In this document: piece by piece, positions 49,120 to 57,378 of the stretch | How positions within the stretch are numbered: position 1 is the stretch's first letter | How the letters are laid out: each line of letters begins with the position of its first letter | Source: Gilliamella sp. wkB108 | GTDB taxonomy: Bacteria > Pseudomonadota > Gammaproteobacteria > Enterobacterales > Orbaceae | Length of the DNA stretch: 64,000 nucleotides | Reading direction: 5' to 3' | Assembly (NCBI RefSeq): GCF_001690195.1 | Contig: NZ_LZGM01000012.1 | Coordinates: 1-64,000, forward strand | Notes under the pieces: generated by a model | What the model was told of the DNA's origin: nothing | What the model saw: only the letters and a program-made list of their open reading frames with translations | Databases searched by the model: none | Program-made: the position numbers and the translations under genes

Positions 49120-49770
49120 CTAGTTTTTGATTTTAGGATCGAATTCCATGACTTGTTTTGCCATTTCGGTGATCTTATTAAAATCTTTTTGTTCAATTAG
49201 CTCAGGCGGTACAAACCAAGAACCACCAACACATAACACATTTTTAAGTGCTAAATATTCTCGGTAGTTTTTAAAATTGATCCCTCCTGTAGGACAAAAT
49301 TTTGCATCAGGTATTGGTCCTGCAAATGCTTTAAGTGCCGGAATGCCACCATTAATTTCTGCGGGAAAAAACTTAAATGTGTTTAATCCTGCTTCTTTAG
49401 CGGTCATTAGTTCTCCTATCGTAGCAATGCCAGGGATCACAGGTACACTTCCTTGAGTTGCAGCAGTTAATAATTTGGGTGTTAAACCGGGTGTAATAAT
49501 AAATTCAACACCAGCTTTTGTCACTTGCTCAAATTGTTCAACGGAAGTTACTGTGCCTGCACCAACAATAGCTTGCGGGACTTCTTGCATTATCTTCTTG
49601 ATAGCATCTAGACCACAAGCCGTACGTAAAGTTACCTCAAGAACGTTAATGCCCCCCGCAACTAAAGCCTTTGCTAATGGTACGGCATCTTCTAATTTCT
49701 GTATAACAATAACAGGAATAACCGGACTTAATGATAAAACATCTTGTGCAGATCTTTTCCAATTTTTCAT
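49120..49770 (-). CDS. eda: KDPG / KHG aldolase
   Basis: Class I aldolase cleaving 2-keto-3-deoxy-6-phosphogluconate to pyruvate and glyceraldehyde 3-phosphate (Entner-Doudoroff). Schiff-base Lys133 in FKFFPAE, Glu45 in VLEVTLRT, and CPTGGI for phosphate. Closely follows E. coli Eda from [12 protein letters not shown]. Last gene of the minus-strand sugar-acid operon, 26 bp after the permease gene. Edd is not in the window. Confidence 0.95.
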   Translation of the reverse strand: MKNWKRSAQDVLSLSPVIPVIVIQKLEDAVPLAKALVAGGINVLEVTLRTACGLDAIKKIMQEVPQAIVGAGTVTSVEQFEQVTKAGVEFIITPGLTPKLLTAATQGSVPVIPGIATIGELMTAKEAGLNTFKFFPAEINGGIPALKAFAGPIPDAKFCPTGGINFKNYREYLALKNVLCVGGSWFVPPELIEQKDFNKITEMAKQVMEFDPKIKN

Positions 49771-49796
49771 ATTTGATTTATTCCTCAGTTAAATGG

Positions 49797-51116
49797 TTAA
49801 ATAACAATATTAATTAATAGACAACCAATTAATCCACAAACAGATATCACTGTTTCTAATATAGACCAAGATTTCAAGGTCTCAACAACTGACAAATTAA
49901 AATACTCTTTAATCATCCAAAATCCCGGATCATTTACGTGAGAGAAGAACACACTACCTGAACCTACGGCTAATACCATTAATTCAGGACTAACGCCGGT
50001 CGCTTCGATTAATGGGAATACAATACCACCAGTAGTTAGCGCGGTAACCGTTGCAGAGCCTAACGCAAGTCTTAAAATGACAGCTATTAACCAAGCTAAT
50101 AATATTGGAGAGAATGAAAACGAGTGCATATGACTTGCAATATAATCTTTAACACCACTGTCTATAAGTACTTGTTTAAATGCGCCGCCTGCGCCAATGA
50201 TTAATAACATCATGGCAATTAATTTTGCCGAACTTTCGATACTAGTTGTGATCTCTTCAACTGTTTTGCCACGTCCGAATCCAAATGTATATAATGCGAC
50301 AATTGCGGCAATAAGTGTTGCAATGACAGGATCGCCAAAAAATTCAGCATAAGGTAATACCGGATTGCTCTTATCCATAAACATTTCGAATATAGCTCTT
50401 AATGCCATTAAGATAACTGGAATTAGTGCAGTAAATACACTGATTGAAAAGCCCGGCATTTCTTCTTCTTTAAATTCCCGATTAGCAAATCCCATATGAA
50501 TTTCTGGATTCATTCTTCTGATATAAGGTAAGCGAGCAAATAAAGGGCCTGAAATGATGATAGTAGGAATTGATATGATTGCACCATAAATTAAGGTTTT
50601 ACCCATATCCGCATTGAAAATGTTAGCAATCGCCGTTGGGCCAGGATGAGGTGGTAAAAAGCAGTGAGTGACCGAAATTGCTGCCGCCATTGGGATACCA
50701 ACATATAAAAGTGATATTCTTAAGGTTAATGCAAGGGTAATAACTAACGGCATCAGTAGAATAATACCGACTTCGAAAAATAACGCAAATCCAACAATAA
50801 AGCCTGTTATGGCAACTGCAAATTGGATATTTTTTTCTCCAAATTTGTTCACTAGGGTGGTTGCAATACGTTGCGCCCCACCGCTGTCACCTAACAATTT
50901 GCCTAACATGGCGCCAAATCCCATGATTAAAGCAAGGTTACTTAATGTTCCTCCAACCCCATGTTTTATAGAATCTAGAACACCTAAAATAGACATTCCT
51001 TGAACTAAACCGACAAATAAAGCAACCAAAATTAATGCAATAAAACAATGGATTTTTAGACGTAACATTAAAACTAATAAAAGGGCTACACCTATTGCAA
51101 CATAGACTAAAGGCAT
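49797..51116 (-). CDS. GntP-family aldonate:H+ symporter, IdnT-like
   Basis: 439 residues, the same length as E. coli IdnT, with about 12-14 membrane segments. Family marks: LIMGFGAMLGKLLGDSGGAQRIATTL, SVTHCFLPPHPGPTAIA, GGAFKQVLIDSGV, LALGSATVTALTTGG and SHVNDPGFWMIKEYF. The family imports gluconate, L-idonate, fructuronate or related aldonates. Which one cannot be read from sequence, but IdnT is the closest remembered match. Its neighbours (kinase, dehydrogenases, Eda) support an aldonate. Confidence 0.88.
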   Translation of the reverse strand: MPLVYVAIGVALLLVLMLRLKIHCFIALILVALFVGLVQGMSILGVLDSIKHGVGGTLSNLALIMGFGAMLGKLLGDSGGAQRIATTLVNKFGEKNIQFAVAITGFIVGFALFFEVGIILLMPLVITLALTLRISLLYVGIPMAAAISVTHCFLPPHPGPTAIANIFNADMGKTLIYGAIISIPTIIISGPLFARLPYIRRMNPEIHMGFANREFKEEEMPGFSISVFTALIPVILMALRAIFEMFMDKSNPVLPYAEFFGDPVIATLIAAIVALYTFGFGRGKTVEEITTSIESSAKLIAMMLLIIGAGGAFKQVLIDSGVKDYIASHMHSFSFSPILLAWLIAVILRLALGSATVTALTTGGIVFPLIEATGVSPELMVLAVGSGSVFFSHVNDPGFWMIKEYFNLSVVETLKSWSILETVISVCGLIGCLLINIVI

Positions 51117-51147
51117 ATGATATCTCCTATTTTAAAGGGGTAGTAAA

Positions 51148-51169
51148 ACACTACATCTCCATGTAGTGT
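51148..51169. repeat. Stem-loop inside the sugar-acid operon
   Basis: ACACTACAT, loop CTCC, ATGTAGTGT: a perfect 9-bp stem between the SDR gene and the permease gene. On the minus strand TTTT follows, so it could act as a partial terminator or mRNA stabiliser. Confidence 0.5.
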
Positions 51170-51187
51170 ATTTTTGTATCTCGGTTT

Positions 51188-51946
51188 TTATCTACCTAAC
51201 CAACCACCATCTACAGCAATGGTAAATCCGTTGATATAATCCGATGCGGGGGATGCGAGGAAAACTGCTGCGCCACCAAGATCTTCTGGGTTACCCCATC
51301 TTCCGGCAGGAATACGTTCTAAAATTTGGCGATTACGTGTTTCATCATTCATTAATGCAGTATTCATTTCGGTAGCAATGTATCCTGGTGCGATACAATT
51401 AATGTTTACGCCTTTAGATGCCCATTCATTGGATAATGATTTTGAAAAACCAGATACCGCAGATTTAGCGGCTGTATAAGCAGGAATAGTAAAACCACCT
51501 TGAAAAGCGAGAAGTGATGCTATATTGATGATTTTTCCATAACCTCTTTCGAGCATATGTCGTCCAAAAGCCTGACACATAAAAAATACCGCATTGAGAT
51601 TTATATTAAGTACTAAATCCCAATCAGCTTTAGGAAAATCAACTGAAGGGTGTCGACGTTGAATACCGGCATTATTAACTAAAATATCGATATGTTGATA
51701 TTTAGTGATAATTTTTTCAACTAAGTCGCTATACTGATCAAAGTTAGCTAAATCAAATTGATACGTTTCACAACTTACACCATAACTACGAATAGCCTGT
51801 TCTGTCTCTGGGTTATGAATGGTATCAATAATAATAATGTTAGCACCTGCATTTGCTAAACTCTCTGCAAAAGACTTTCCAAGTCCACGAGAAGCACCAG
51901 TAACAACCGCATTTTTTCCTGATAAATCAAATACATTTTTTTTCAT
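51188..51946 (-). CDS. SDR-family sugar-acid 5-dehydrogenase (KduD/IdnO-like)
   Basis: 252 residues: Rossmann motif TGASRGLG at 17-24, NNAG at 91-94, catalytic Ser144, Tyr157 and Lys161. INIASLLAFQGGFTIPAYTAAKS and the end SDYINGFTIAVDGGWLGR resemble KduD (2-keto-3-deoxygluconate 5-dehydrogenase). NNAGIQRRHPSVDFPKADWD resembles IdnO. By context it most likely reduces a 5-keto sugar acid. It is a distinct paralogue of idnO at 12868, not a duplicate. Confidence 0.82.
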   Translation of the reverse strand: MKKNVFDLSGKNAVVTGASRGLGKSFAESLANAGANIIIIDTIHNPETEQAIRSYGVSCETYQFDLANFDQYSDLVEKIITKYQHIDILVNNAGIQRRHPSVDFPKADWDLVLNINLNAVFFMCQAFGRHMLERGYGKIINIASLLAFQGGFTIPAYTAAKSAVSGFSKSLSNEWASKGVNINCIAPGYIATEMNTALMNDETRNRQILERIPAGRWGNPEDLGGAAVFLASPASDYINGFTIAVDGGWLGR

Positions 51947-51959
51947 TTTATAACTCCTA

Positions 51960-52964
51960 TTACTCCGAAAATTGATACATCACTTTAATTACATCACCAC
52001 CATTTAGGCATTGTTCAAATCCTTCCTTAGCCTTTTCAGGTGGATAAACAGTAATTAATTTTTCATATGGAAATCCTTTTTTAATCAAACTACTGGCAGT
52101 ATCGAAATCTCGTTTAACATAAACGCGCGTACCGACTATATTGAGTTCTTTAAATTCGATATCTAACAACGCAACTTCGGTTGGTTTTTTATATGAACCG
52201 ACGATGACGATAGTGCCTTGAACCTTAACAACTTTGGTAAGTATTTCTGCAACAGTCGGGTGAGCGGCACAGTCAAATACAACATCAACACTGTCTTTTT
52301 GGGTGATTTCTTTAATGGCTTCAAGCACATTTTTTTCTGTAGGATTAATGGTGATAAAACCAAGTTCTTTCGCTAGTGATAGCCTGTATTTATTGGTTTC
52401 TACGATAATGATTCTTTTAGCACCGCCTGCTAATGCAACGCTAGCTACTGATAAACCTATTGTCCCTGCACCAAAGATAACAACCGTGTCTCCAACTTTT
52501 AAAGGGGAACGAGACACAGCGTGAACACCTACAGCAAGCGGCTCAATAAATGCACCAATTTTCATATCTATACCTTCAGGAATAGTATGAACAACATCCG
52601 CAGGTACTTTAACAAACTCCGCCATTCCTCCGTCAGTATCAATACCGTATAGTTTTAAGGTATTACAAACATGGGTATTACCAGTTTCGCAAGGCTCACA
52701 ATGGTGACATGAAATTAATGGTCGAACGGTAACAGGTGTTCCTTTTTCGAAATGACCATTACCTTCAACAATTACCCCAGAAAATTCATGTCCGGGAACT
52801 AATGGCGCTTTCGCTCTTGGGTGTACGCCAACATAAATATTTAAATCAGAACCACAAATACCTGCATAATGTACTTTGATTAGTACTTCATTAGGTTTAA
52901 TAGTGGGAACAGGTACGTCTTTTAACGTAATGCTTTTGGCTCCTTCATAAACAATCGCTTTCAT
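51960..52964 (-). CDS. Zinc-dependent MDR sugar(-acid) dehydrogenase
   Basis: Medium-chain dehydrogenase of 334 residues. Catalytic zinc ligands Cys37 (GICGSD) and His59-Glu60 (PGHEF); structural zinc cysteines 86, 89, 92 and 100; NAD fold GAGTIGLSVA at about 170. Related to sorbitol/threonine/idonate dehydrogenases. With a GntP permease and an SDR beside it, the likely job is to oxidise an aldonate at one carbon (as IdnD makes 5-ketogluconate from L-idonate), but the substrate is not established. Confidence 0.82.
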   Translation of the reverse strand: MKAIVYEGAKSITLKDVPVPTIKPNEVLIKVHYAGICGSDLNIYVGVHPRAKAPLVPGHEFSGVIVEGNGHFEKGTPVTVRPLISCHHCEPCETGNTHVCNTLKLYGIDTDGGMAEFVKVPADVVHTIPEGIDMKIGAFIEPLAVGVHAVSRSPLKVGDTVVIFGAGTIGLSVASVALAGGAKRIIIVETNKYRLSLAKELGFITINPTEKNVLEAIKEITQKDSVDVVFDCAAHPTVAEILTKVVKVQGTIVIVGSYKKPTEVALLDIEFKELNIVGTRVYVKRDFDTASSLIKKGFPYEKLITVYPPEKAKEGFEQCLNGGDVIKVMYQFSE

Positions 52965-52987
52965 AATTACTCCTTGATCTTTGATAG

Positions 52988-53941
52988 TTAATTTACGGGG
53001 TGTAAGGGTTTTTCACCTGATAAGACACGCACAACTTCTTTGGCTGCCATAATCAGTGTTTTTTCTGTAGCTTCTTGAGTGAAAGCGCCAGAGTGAGGGG
53101 TTAAAATGACATTGTTTAATTTGAAAAAACGTTGATCGGTAAATGGTTCCATAGTGAACACATCTAAACCAGCACCTTTAATACGATTTGTAACCAGTGC
53201 TTCATAAAGTGCATCATCATCAATCAGTTCTCCTCTTGACGTATTAATGATGAAAACGTCTTTTTTCATAAGGTCAATGCTTTGTTTATTGATCATGTGG
53301 TGGGTCTGTTTAACCGCAGGTAAATGCAATGAAATAAAATCGGCAACCTGATAGATTTCTTGAGGGTCGTTAACATATTTAACATGATATTTTTCAATAA
53401 GTTCTTTATCAGGATAGAGATCATAGGCAATAACATTCATACCGAAAGCAAGACAACGCAGTGCTAAATTTTTTCCTATTGCTCCCGTACCTAAAATACC
53501 GATTGTTTTGCCAAATAATTCAATACCTGGTTCGCGTTTCCATGAACCTTCCCTTACATAGCTATCCATTAAATGAACTTTTCTGCTTAATCCAGTCATT
53601 AGTGAAAATGCTAATTCGCAGACAGAAATACTGTTGGTACCGGGAGTTATGGTGACATAGACATTATTTTCAGAAGCTGATTTTAGGTCGACGCGATCGT
53701 AACCAACGCCATTGCGAGCAATTATCTTTAACATAGGGCTAGCCGCTTTAATCACCTTATCATCGATAAAATCAAGACCAGCAATAATTGCATCAACATT
53801 ATTTACCAGTTTTACTAATTCATCAGATTGTAGTGGTTTACTTGGTGTAATGATGTTGATATCCAATCCTGCATTTTTAAGTACTTCTTGAGCCTTATAA
53901 CACGTAGCAAAGGCTCGTGAGGTAGTAAGAACTGTTGCCAT
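52988..53941 (-). CDS. D-isomer-specific 2-hydroxyacid dehydrogenase
   Basis: 317 residues, phosphoglycerate-dehydrogenase-like fold without an ACT domain. NAD motif GILGTGAIGKNLA at about 148-160; catalytic Arg in INTSRGELID, Glu in GLDVFTMEP and His in TPHSGAF. In this operon it may reduce a 2-keto sugar acid (2-ketogluconate reductase-like) or hydroxypyruvate. The absence of an ACT domain and of ser genes argues against serine biosynthesis. Confidence 0.82.
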   Translation of the reverse strand: MATVLTTSRAFATCYKAQEVLKNAGLDINIITPSKPLQSDELVKLVNNVDAIIAGLDFIDDKVIKAASPMLKIIARNGVGYDRVDLKSASENNVYVTITPGTNSISVCELAFSLMTGLSRKVHLMDSYVREGSWKREPGIELFGKTIGILGTGAIGKNLALRCLAFGMNVIAYDLYPDKELIEKYHVKYVNDPQEIYQVADFISLHLPAVKQTHHMINKQSIDLMKKDVFIINTSRGELIDDDALYEALVTNRIKGAGLDVFTMEPFTDQRFFKLNNVILTPHSGAFTQEATEKTLIMAAKEVVRVLSGEKPLHPVN

Positions 53942-53943
53942 TT

Positions 53944-55491
53944 TTAATCCTTATTTATTTTTCTTTGAAAATTTGAGATATCCGTAAATGATTTTTGTAA
54001 ATTCCAATAGATTTGCATGTAGATCTCATAGAGTTGTGTGTATGTCTCTGTGTTAGCTATATCGGGTTTGTATATTTGTTTAATATTGATAAGATCACTG
54101 ACTTCATCGAGGGAATTTAAATCGCCAATAACATAAAATCCTAGAATTGCTGCACCATACGCCGCGCCTTCATCAACATCGGGTACGTGAATGTTTCGGC
54201 CTAATACATCAGACAAAATTTGTAACCAGACCGGAGAGTGAGTAAAGCTACCACTGACACGAATTTCATTTGCTTTACCCGTGACTTCTTCTAATGAATC
54301 TAAAACACTTTTCATTCGATAACAGACGCCTTCTAGCGTTGCTCGAATGATATGTCGCTTATCGTGATTGAGAGTAAGACCGAAAATCGTTCCTCTTGCA
54401 TCGGCATTCCAGTAAGGAGCGCGTTCGCCGGTAAAAAATGGCAGAATAATTAATCCGTCAGAACCGGCTGGCACTTTATTGGCATAGTGACTCAGTAAAG
54501 TATAGGGATCTAATCCTAATTTTTGTGCTACGCGTTGTTCACTTTCAGCAAATTTATCTCGCGCCCAACGGAAGGAAATGCCGCCATTATTGATAGCACC
54601 ACCTAACATCCATCGTTCATCAGTGACGTTATAACTCCATGTTCTTCTTTTTATATCCGTTTTAGGTTCATTGGCTATCATGCGGATAGCACCGCTGGTA
54701 CCAATTGTGATATTAATTTGACCGGGTTTTACCGTTCCGACCCCGATATTAGCTAACATACCGTCACCTGCACCAATGATCACAGGGACGCAATGAGGAA
54801 GATCTAAATATTCGCGTATGCTGTCAGTTAACATTTCATGATGAGTTGTTGGCACGACATCGACGAGTTGATTTTTATTAATGCCTATAAAATTTAATAG
54901 TTCGGCATCCCAATCCAGTGTTTTGAAATTATAAAAACCGCTACCACTAGCAATTGAGCGATCGACGATTCGGATGTTGGTTAAATGATGAAACACAAAA
55001 TCTTTGATACTGCCAAACCATTTGGTCTTATTAAAAACATCTGCTTTTTGTTTTTTAAACCAATACATTTTGAGAGGGAAATACATTGGATGTAACGGGC
55101 AACCAGTTCGGTGATATAATTTTTCGGTATCGAGTTGATCGTTAAATTCTTCATAATAGATTTGACTTTGTGTATCACCCCAAGTCATCAGATTAGATAA
55201 AGGTGTATTGTCTTCTCCGATTGCCAAAAAGCTGTGTAACACAGTACTTAGTGAGATAGCTTTAATGTAACTTTTTTCATCGCCAACTTGTTCAATTACT
55301 TTTTTAATCATCTCCATGGTTGAAGCTAAGATAGTATTGGCATCTTGCTCAGCTTTGCCTGTTAAATCTGTTAATAATGGATATTCGGTTGTTGCCATTG
55401 CATAAGCTATAGGTTGTTTCGCTTTATAAGCAACTGCTCTTACTCCTGTTGTACCGATATCAACTCCGATGATAATATTTTCACTTGTCAT
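53944..55491 (-). CDS. gntK: FGGY-family gluconate kinase (Bacillus GntK type)
   Basis: 515 residues, an actin-fold sugar kinase. The phosphate loop GVDIGTTGVRAVAYK is at about residue 9; further blocks are TWGDTQSQ, RTGCPLHPMYFPLKMYW, GAGDGMLANIGVG, TIGTSGAIR, GGAINNGGISFRWARD, GERAPYWNADARG and SGSFTHSPVWLQILSDVL. The pattern follows B. subtilis gluconokinase, not the small P-loop GntK/IdnK of E. coli. Product would be 6-phosphogluconate. First gene of the six-gene operon, behind a CRP site and operators; xylulokinase is a weaker alternative. Confidence 0.82.
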   Translation of the reverse strand: MTSENIIIGVDIGTTGVRAVAYKAKQPIAYAMATTEYPLLTDLTGKAEQDANTILASTMEMIKKVIEQVGDEKSYIKAISLSTVLHSFLAIGEDNTPLSNLMTWGDTQSQIYYEEFNDQLDTEKLYHRTGCPLHPMYFPLKMYWFKKQKADVFNKTKWFGSIKDFVFHHLTNIRIVDRSIASGSGFYNFKTLDWDAELLNFIGINKNQLVDVVPTTHHEMLTDSIREYLDLPHCVPVIIGAGDGMLANIGVGTVKPGQINITIGTSGAIRMIANEPKTDIKRRTWSYNVTDERWMLGGAINNGGISFRWARDKFAESEQRVAQKLGLDPYTLLSHYANKVPAGSDGLIILPFFTGERAPYWNADARGTIFGLTLNHDKRHIIRATLEGVCYRMKSVLDSLEEVTGKANEIRVSGSFTHSPVWLQILSDVLGRNIHVPDVDEGAAYGAAILGFYVIGDLNSLDEVSDLINIKQIYKPDIANTETYTQLYEIYMQIYWNLQKSFTDISNFQRKINKD

Positions 55492-55529
55492 TGGTATTAC
55501 CTATTTTAAATATTGACACTCCAAAATTT

Positions 55530-55548
55530 AAATTGATGCTACCAATTT
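55530..55548. promoter_or_regulatory. UxuR-like operator proximal to the sugar-acid operon
   Basis: AAATTGATGCTACCAATTT, a 19-bp imperfect palindrome with 7 of 9 arm positions paired. It resembles the UxuR/ExuR-type consensus (AAATTGGTATACCAATTT) with one extra central base, 39 bp upstream of the gntK start. Confidence 0.6.
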
Positions 55549-55559
55549 TCAGTTATAAA

Positions 55560-55581
55560 AAATGCAATCTAGATCACATAT
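55560..55581. promoter_or_regulatory. CRP site in the divergent control region
   Basis: The core TGCAATCTAGATCACA has a perfect right half TCACA and the consensus 6-base centre TCTAGA. Outer bases also match CRP consensus (AAA before, TAT after). It is adjacent to the gntK-proximal operator, so activation and repression could compete. Confidence 0.75.
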
Positions 55582-55658
55582 ATTGAAAAAAAAGTTGATT
55601 TCTTTATATCTTATTGTTTTATATGGTTTATTTATTTTATATTTTTATGGGGTTAAAA

Positions 55659-55677
55659 TAATTGGTAGTACCAACAG
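55659..55677. promoter_or_regulatory. UxuR-like operator proximal to the regulator gene
   Basis: TTGGTAGTACCAA (55662-55674) is perfect around a central G. Its centre is 129 bp from that of the site at 55530-55548. Two such sites on the two sides of the divergent region suggest autoregulation and possible DNA looping. Confidence 0.65.
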
Positions 55678-55782
55678 GAAGGATAAATAGTCGTATTATT
55701 TTTAAAATAATGAAAATATATAGAGTATAATTATGCGGTTATTTATTACGTGAATATTATTTCTGGTAAGGGATATGAATTT

Positions 55783-56529
55783 ATGTTAAATGGTGAGCGA
55801 TTATATAAAGAAATAGCTTCTCAATTAAAACAACAATTATTTGAAGGTGTATATAAAGTTGGTGAAAAACTACCGACTGAACGGCAACTTGCTGAAAAAT
55901 TTAAAGTTGGCCGCACTGTCATCAGAGAGGCGCTAATTTTTTTGGAGATTTATGGATTCATTGAAATTAAAAAAAGCTCTGGTATATATGTGCTTAAAAC
56001 TACAGATGAATCAGAAAGTTTCATTAATAGTGGACGAGTAGGGCCTTTTGAATTATTACAAGCAAGACAACTAATTGAAAGTAATATTGCGGCTTTAGCG
56101 GCCAAAAATATTGTAAAAAATGATCTGGAAAAACTCTATGTAATTTTAGAAAAAGAGAGAGCTTTACTAAACTCTGCACCGAATAATGAGTTGGATCATG
56201 AATTTCATATTATTATTGCAGGAGCAAGCCAAAATAATTTATTGGTAGAGCTAGTAAAATATATTTGGGATGTTCGAAATCGTGATCCATTTTGGCAATC
56301 ACTTACTCAAGAATCTGACCAATTGGATTATAGTCAAAAAGGTTATAATGAACATAAAGCTATTTTTATGGCTTTACAAAAAAAAGATGCTGCTGGTGCA
56401 AGGCAAAGTATGTGGCAACACATTGAAAATATAAAAAATCGCGTTTCTAAACAATTAGAAAGCGAGTCTAAACCAGAGTTTGACCGTTACTTTTTCGATT
56501 CAATTAATTTAGAAATCGATGAGCGTTAA
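55783..56529 (+). CDS. GntR-superfamily (FadR subfamily) regulator, UxuR/ExuR-like
   Basis: N-terminal winged helix (LYKEIASQLKQQLFEGVYKVGEKLPTERQLAEKFKVGRTVIREAL, roughly residues 7-51) and an all-helical FCD effector domain with DHEFHIIIAGASQN and HKAIFMALQKKD metal-ligand histidines. GPFELLQARQLIESNIAALAAKN matches UxuR/ExuR closely. The frame opens at a GTG (55750), but the ATG at 55783 has AAGGGA upstream and fits the family. It is divergent from the sugar-acid operon and is its likely repressor. Confidence 0.88.
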   Translation: MLNGERLYKEIASQLKQQLFEGVYKVGEKLPTERQLAEKFKVGRTVIREALIFLEIYGFIEIKKSSGIYVLKTTDESESFINSGRVGPFELLQARQLIESNIAALAAKNIVKNDLEKLYVILEKERALLNSAPNNELDHEFHIIIAGASQNNLLVELVKYIWDVRNRDPFWQSLTQESDQLDYSQKGYNEHKAIFMALQKKDAAGARQSMWQHIENIKNRVSKQLESESKPEFDRYFFDSINLEIDER

Positions 56530-56671
56530 TTGATGATTGATTATTTGAATTTATTTAAATAATCAATGAATTATCTATCAGATATTTACTTAATCTTGTG
56601 AATATTTCTCATGTATAAATTAGAAGAGTTGCTTGTAGTAAAGTAATGGCATAAATGTTTGATTTTAATAT

Positions 56672-56724
56672 GCAAAATAACTTTGATTTCTCTCACCATG
56701 TGGTGGAGAGCGAAGTTATTTTGC
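56672..56724. terminator. Large stem-loop between the regulator and ybbJ-like gene
   Basis: GCAAAATAACTTTG (56672-56685) pairs with CGAAGTTATTTTGC (56711-56724). A second inner stem is CTCTC-ACCA / TGGTGGAGAG. It lies in the 290-bp gap between convergent genes, consistent with a bidirectional terminator, although no clean T-run follows the lower stem. Confidence 0.5.
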
Positions 56725-56819
56725 ATTTATATTCATAACCGCATTAATTATGGGGGTGCTGTTACTCTTGAATTCAGCACTTAAATAACGGTAAGCCAAA
56801 ATTAACTAAAGATACGATA

Positions 56820-57284
56820 TTAATTACTTAACGCTTTTACCGTTAAAACAAGATCATCTATCGCAATCACTTCAACAGGTGTTCCTTTAGCTAAATCTAC
56901 ATCACAGGTTGCAAACCAGCTACCATCTTTTATTTTAACTCGCCCAGAACCATTGGTAATAGCTTCTGTCACAATAGTTCTAACACCAATTAAATCCTTT
57001 TGTGGTTGATTAATCGCTTCTTTTTTTGATTTACGTTGATCACTTCTTTTTTGCCATAACCACCAAAGATAAGCTGAAATCAAAGTGAAAATTGCAAACA
57101 AGATCCATAAACTAGACCATGATAAAGGTAAAAGCCATGCGATTAAACCAACAATAATAGCTGCTATACCACTCCATAAACCGTAACCGGCAGTACCTAA
57201 TACCTCTGCAATTAACAATAATCCACCTAATGCAATAAATACCCAGTGTGGTGAAGAGTAAATGGCAGATAGAAAATCAGTCAT
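56820..57284 (-). CDS. ybbJ: NfeD-like membrane protein (YbbJ family)
   Basis: 154 residues. Membrane segments at about 14-32, 35-52 and 55-72 (VFIALGGLLLIAEVLGTAGYGLWSGIAAIIVGLIAWLLP), then a C-terminal OB-fold-like domain (LIGVRTIVTEAITNGSGRVKIKDGSWFA). NfeD-type proteins pair with SPFH/stomatin proteins; qmcA is immediately upstream, as ybbJ-qmcA in E. coli. The pair is separated by 94 bp that holds repeat copy 4. Confidence 0.9.
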   Translation of the reverse strand: MTDFLSAIYSSPHWVFIALGGLLLIAEVLGTAGYGLWSGIAAIIVGLIAWLLPLSWSSLWILFAIFTLISAYLWWLWQKRSDQRKSKKEAINQPQKDLIGVRTIVTEAITNGSGRVKIKDGSWFATCDVDLAKGTPVEVIAIDDLVLTVKALSN

Positions 57285-57337
57285 TATTTATTACCTTTTC
57301 AACTTGTTAAGTATTGAGATAATGCTTCTCGATTTTT

Positions 57338-57375
57338 TGTAAAGATGTTTCAGGAGAAGCATATGTTTCAATATA
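57338..57375 (+). repeat. Interspersed repeat, copy 4
   Basis: TGTAAAGATGTTTCAGGA, then GAAGCATATGTTTCAATATA. It lies in the intercistronic gap of the qmcA-ybbJ operon and runs opposite to those genes, so it is not simply a promoter element for them. Confidence 0.55.
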
Positions 57376-57378
57376 AAA

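Noticed and set aside
49120-55491. Hexuronate (uxu) operon interpretation suggested by the UxuR-like regulator
   Set aside because: No mannonate dehydratase, fructuronate reductase or uronate isomerase is present; the enzyme set fits aldonate/ketoaldonate use better.
3176-57375. Short repeats considered as a CRISPR array
   Set aside because: Copies are tens of kilobases apart, single and imperfect, with no spacer periodicity and no cas genes.
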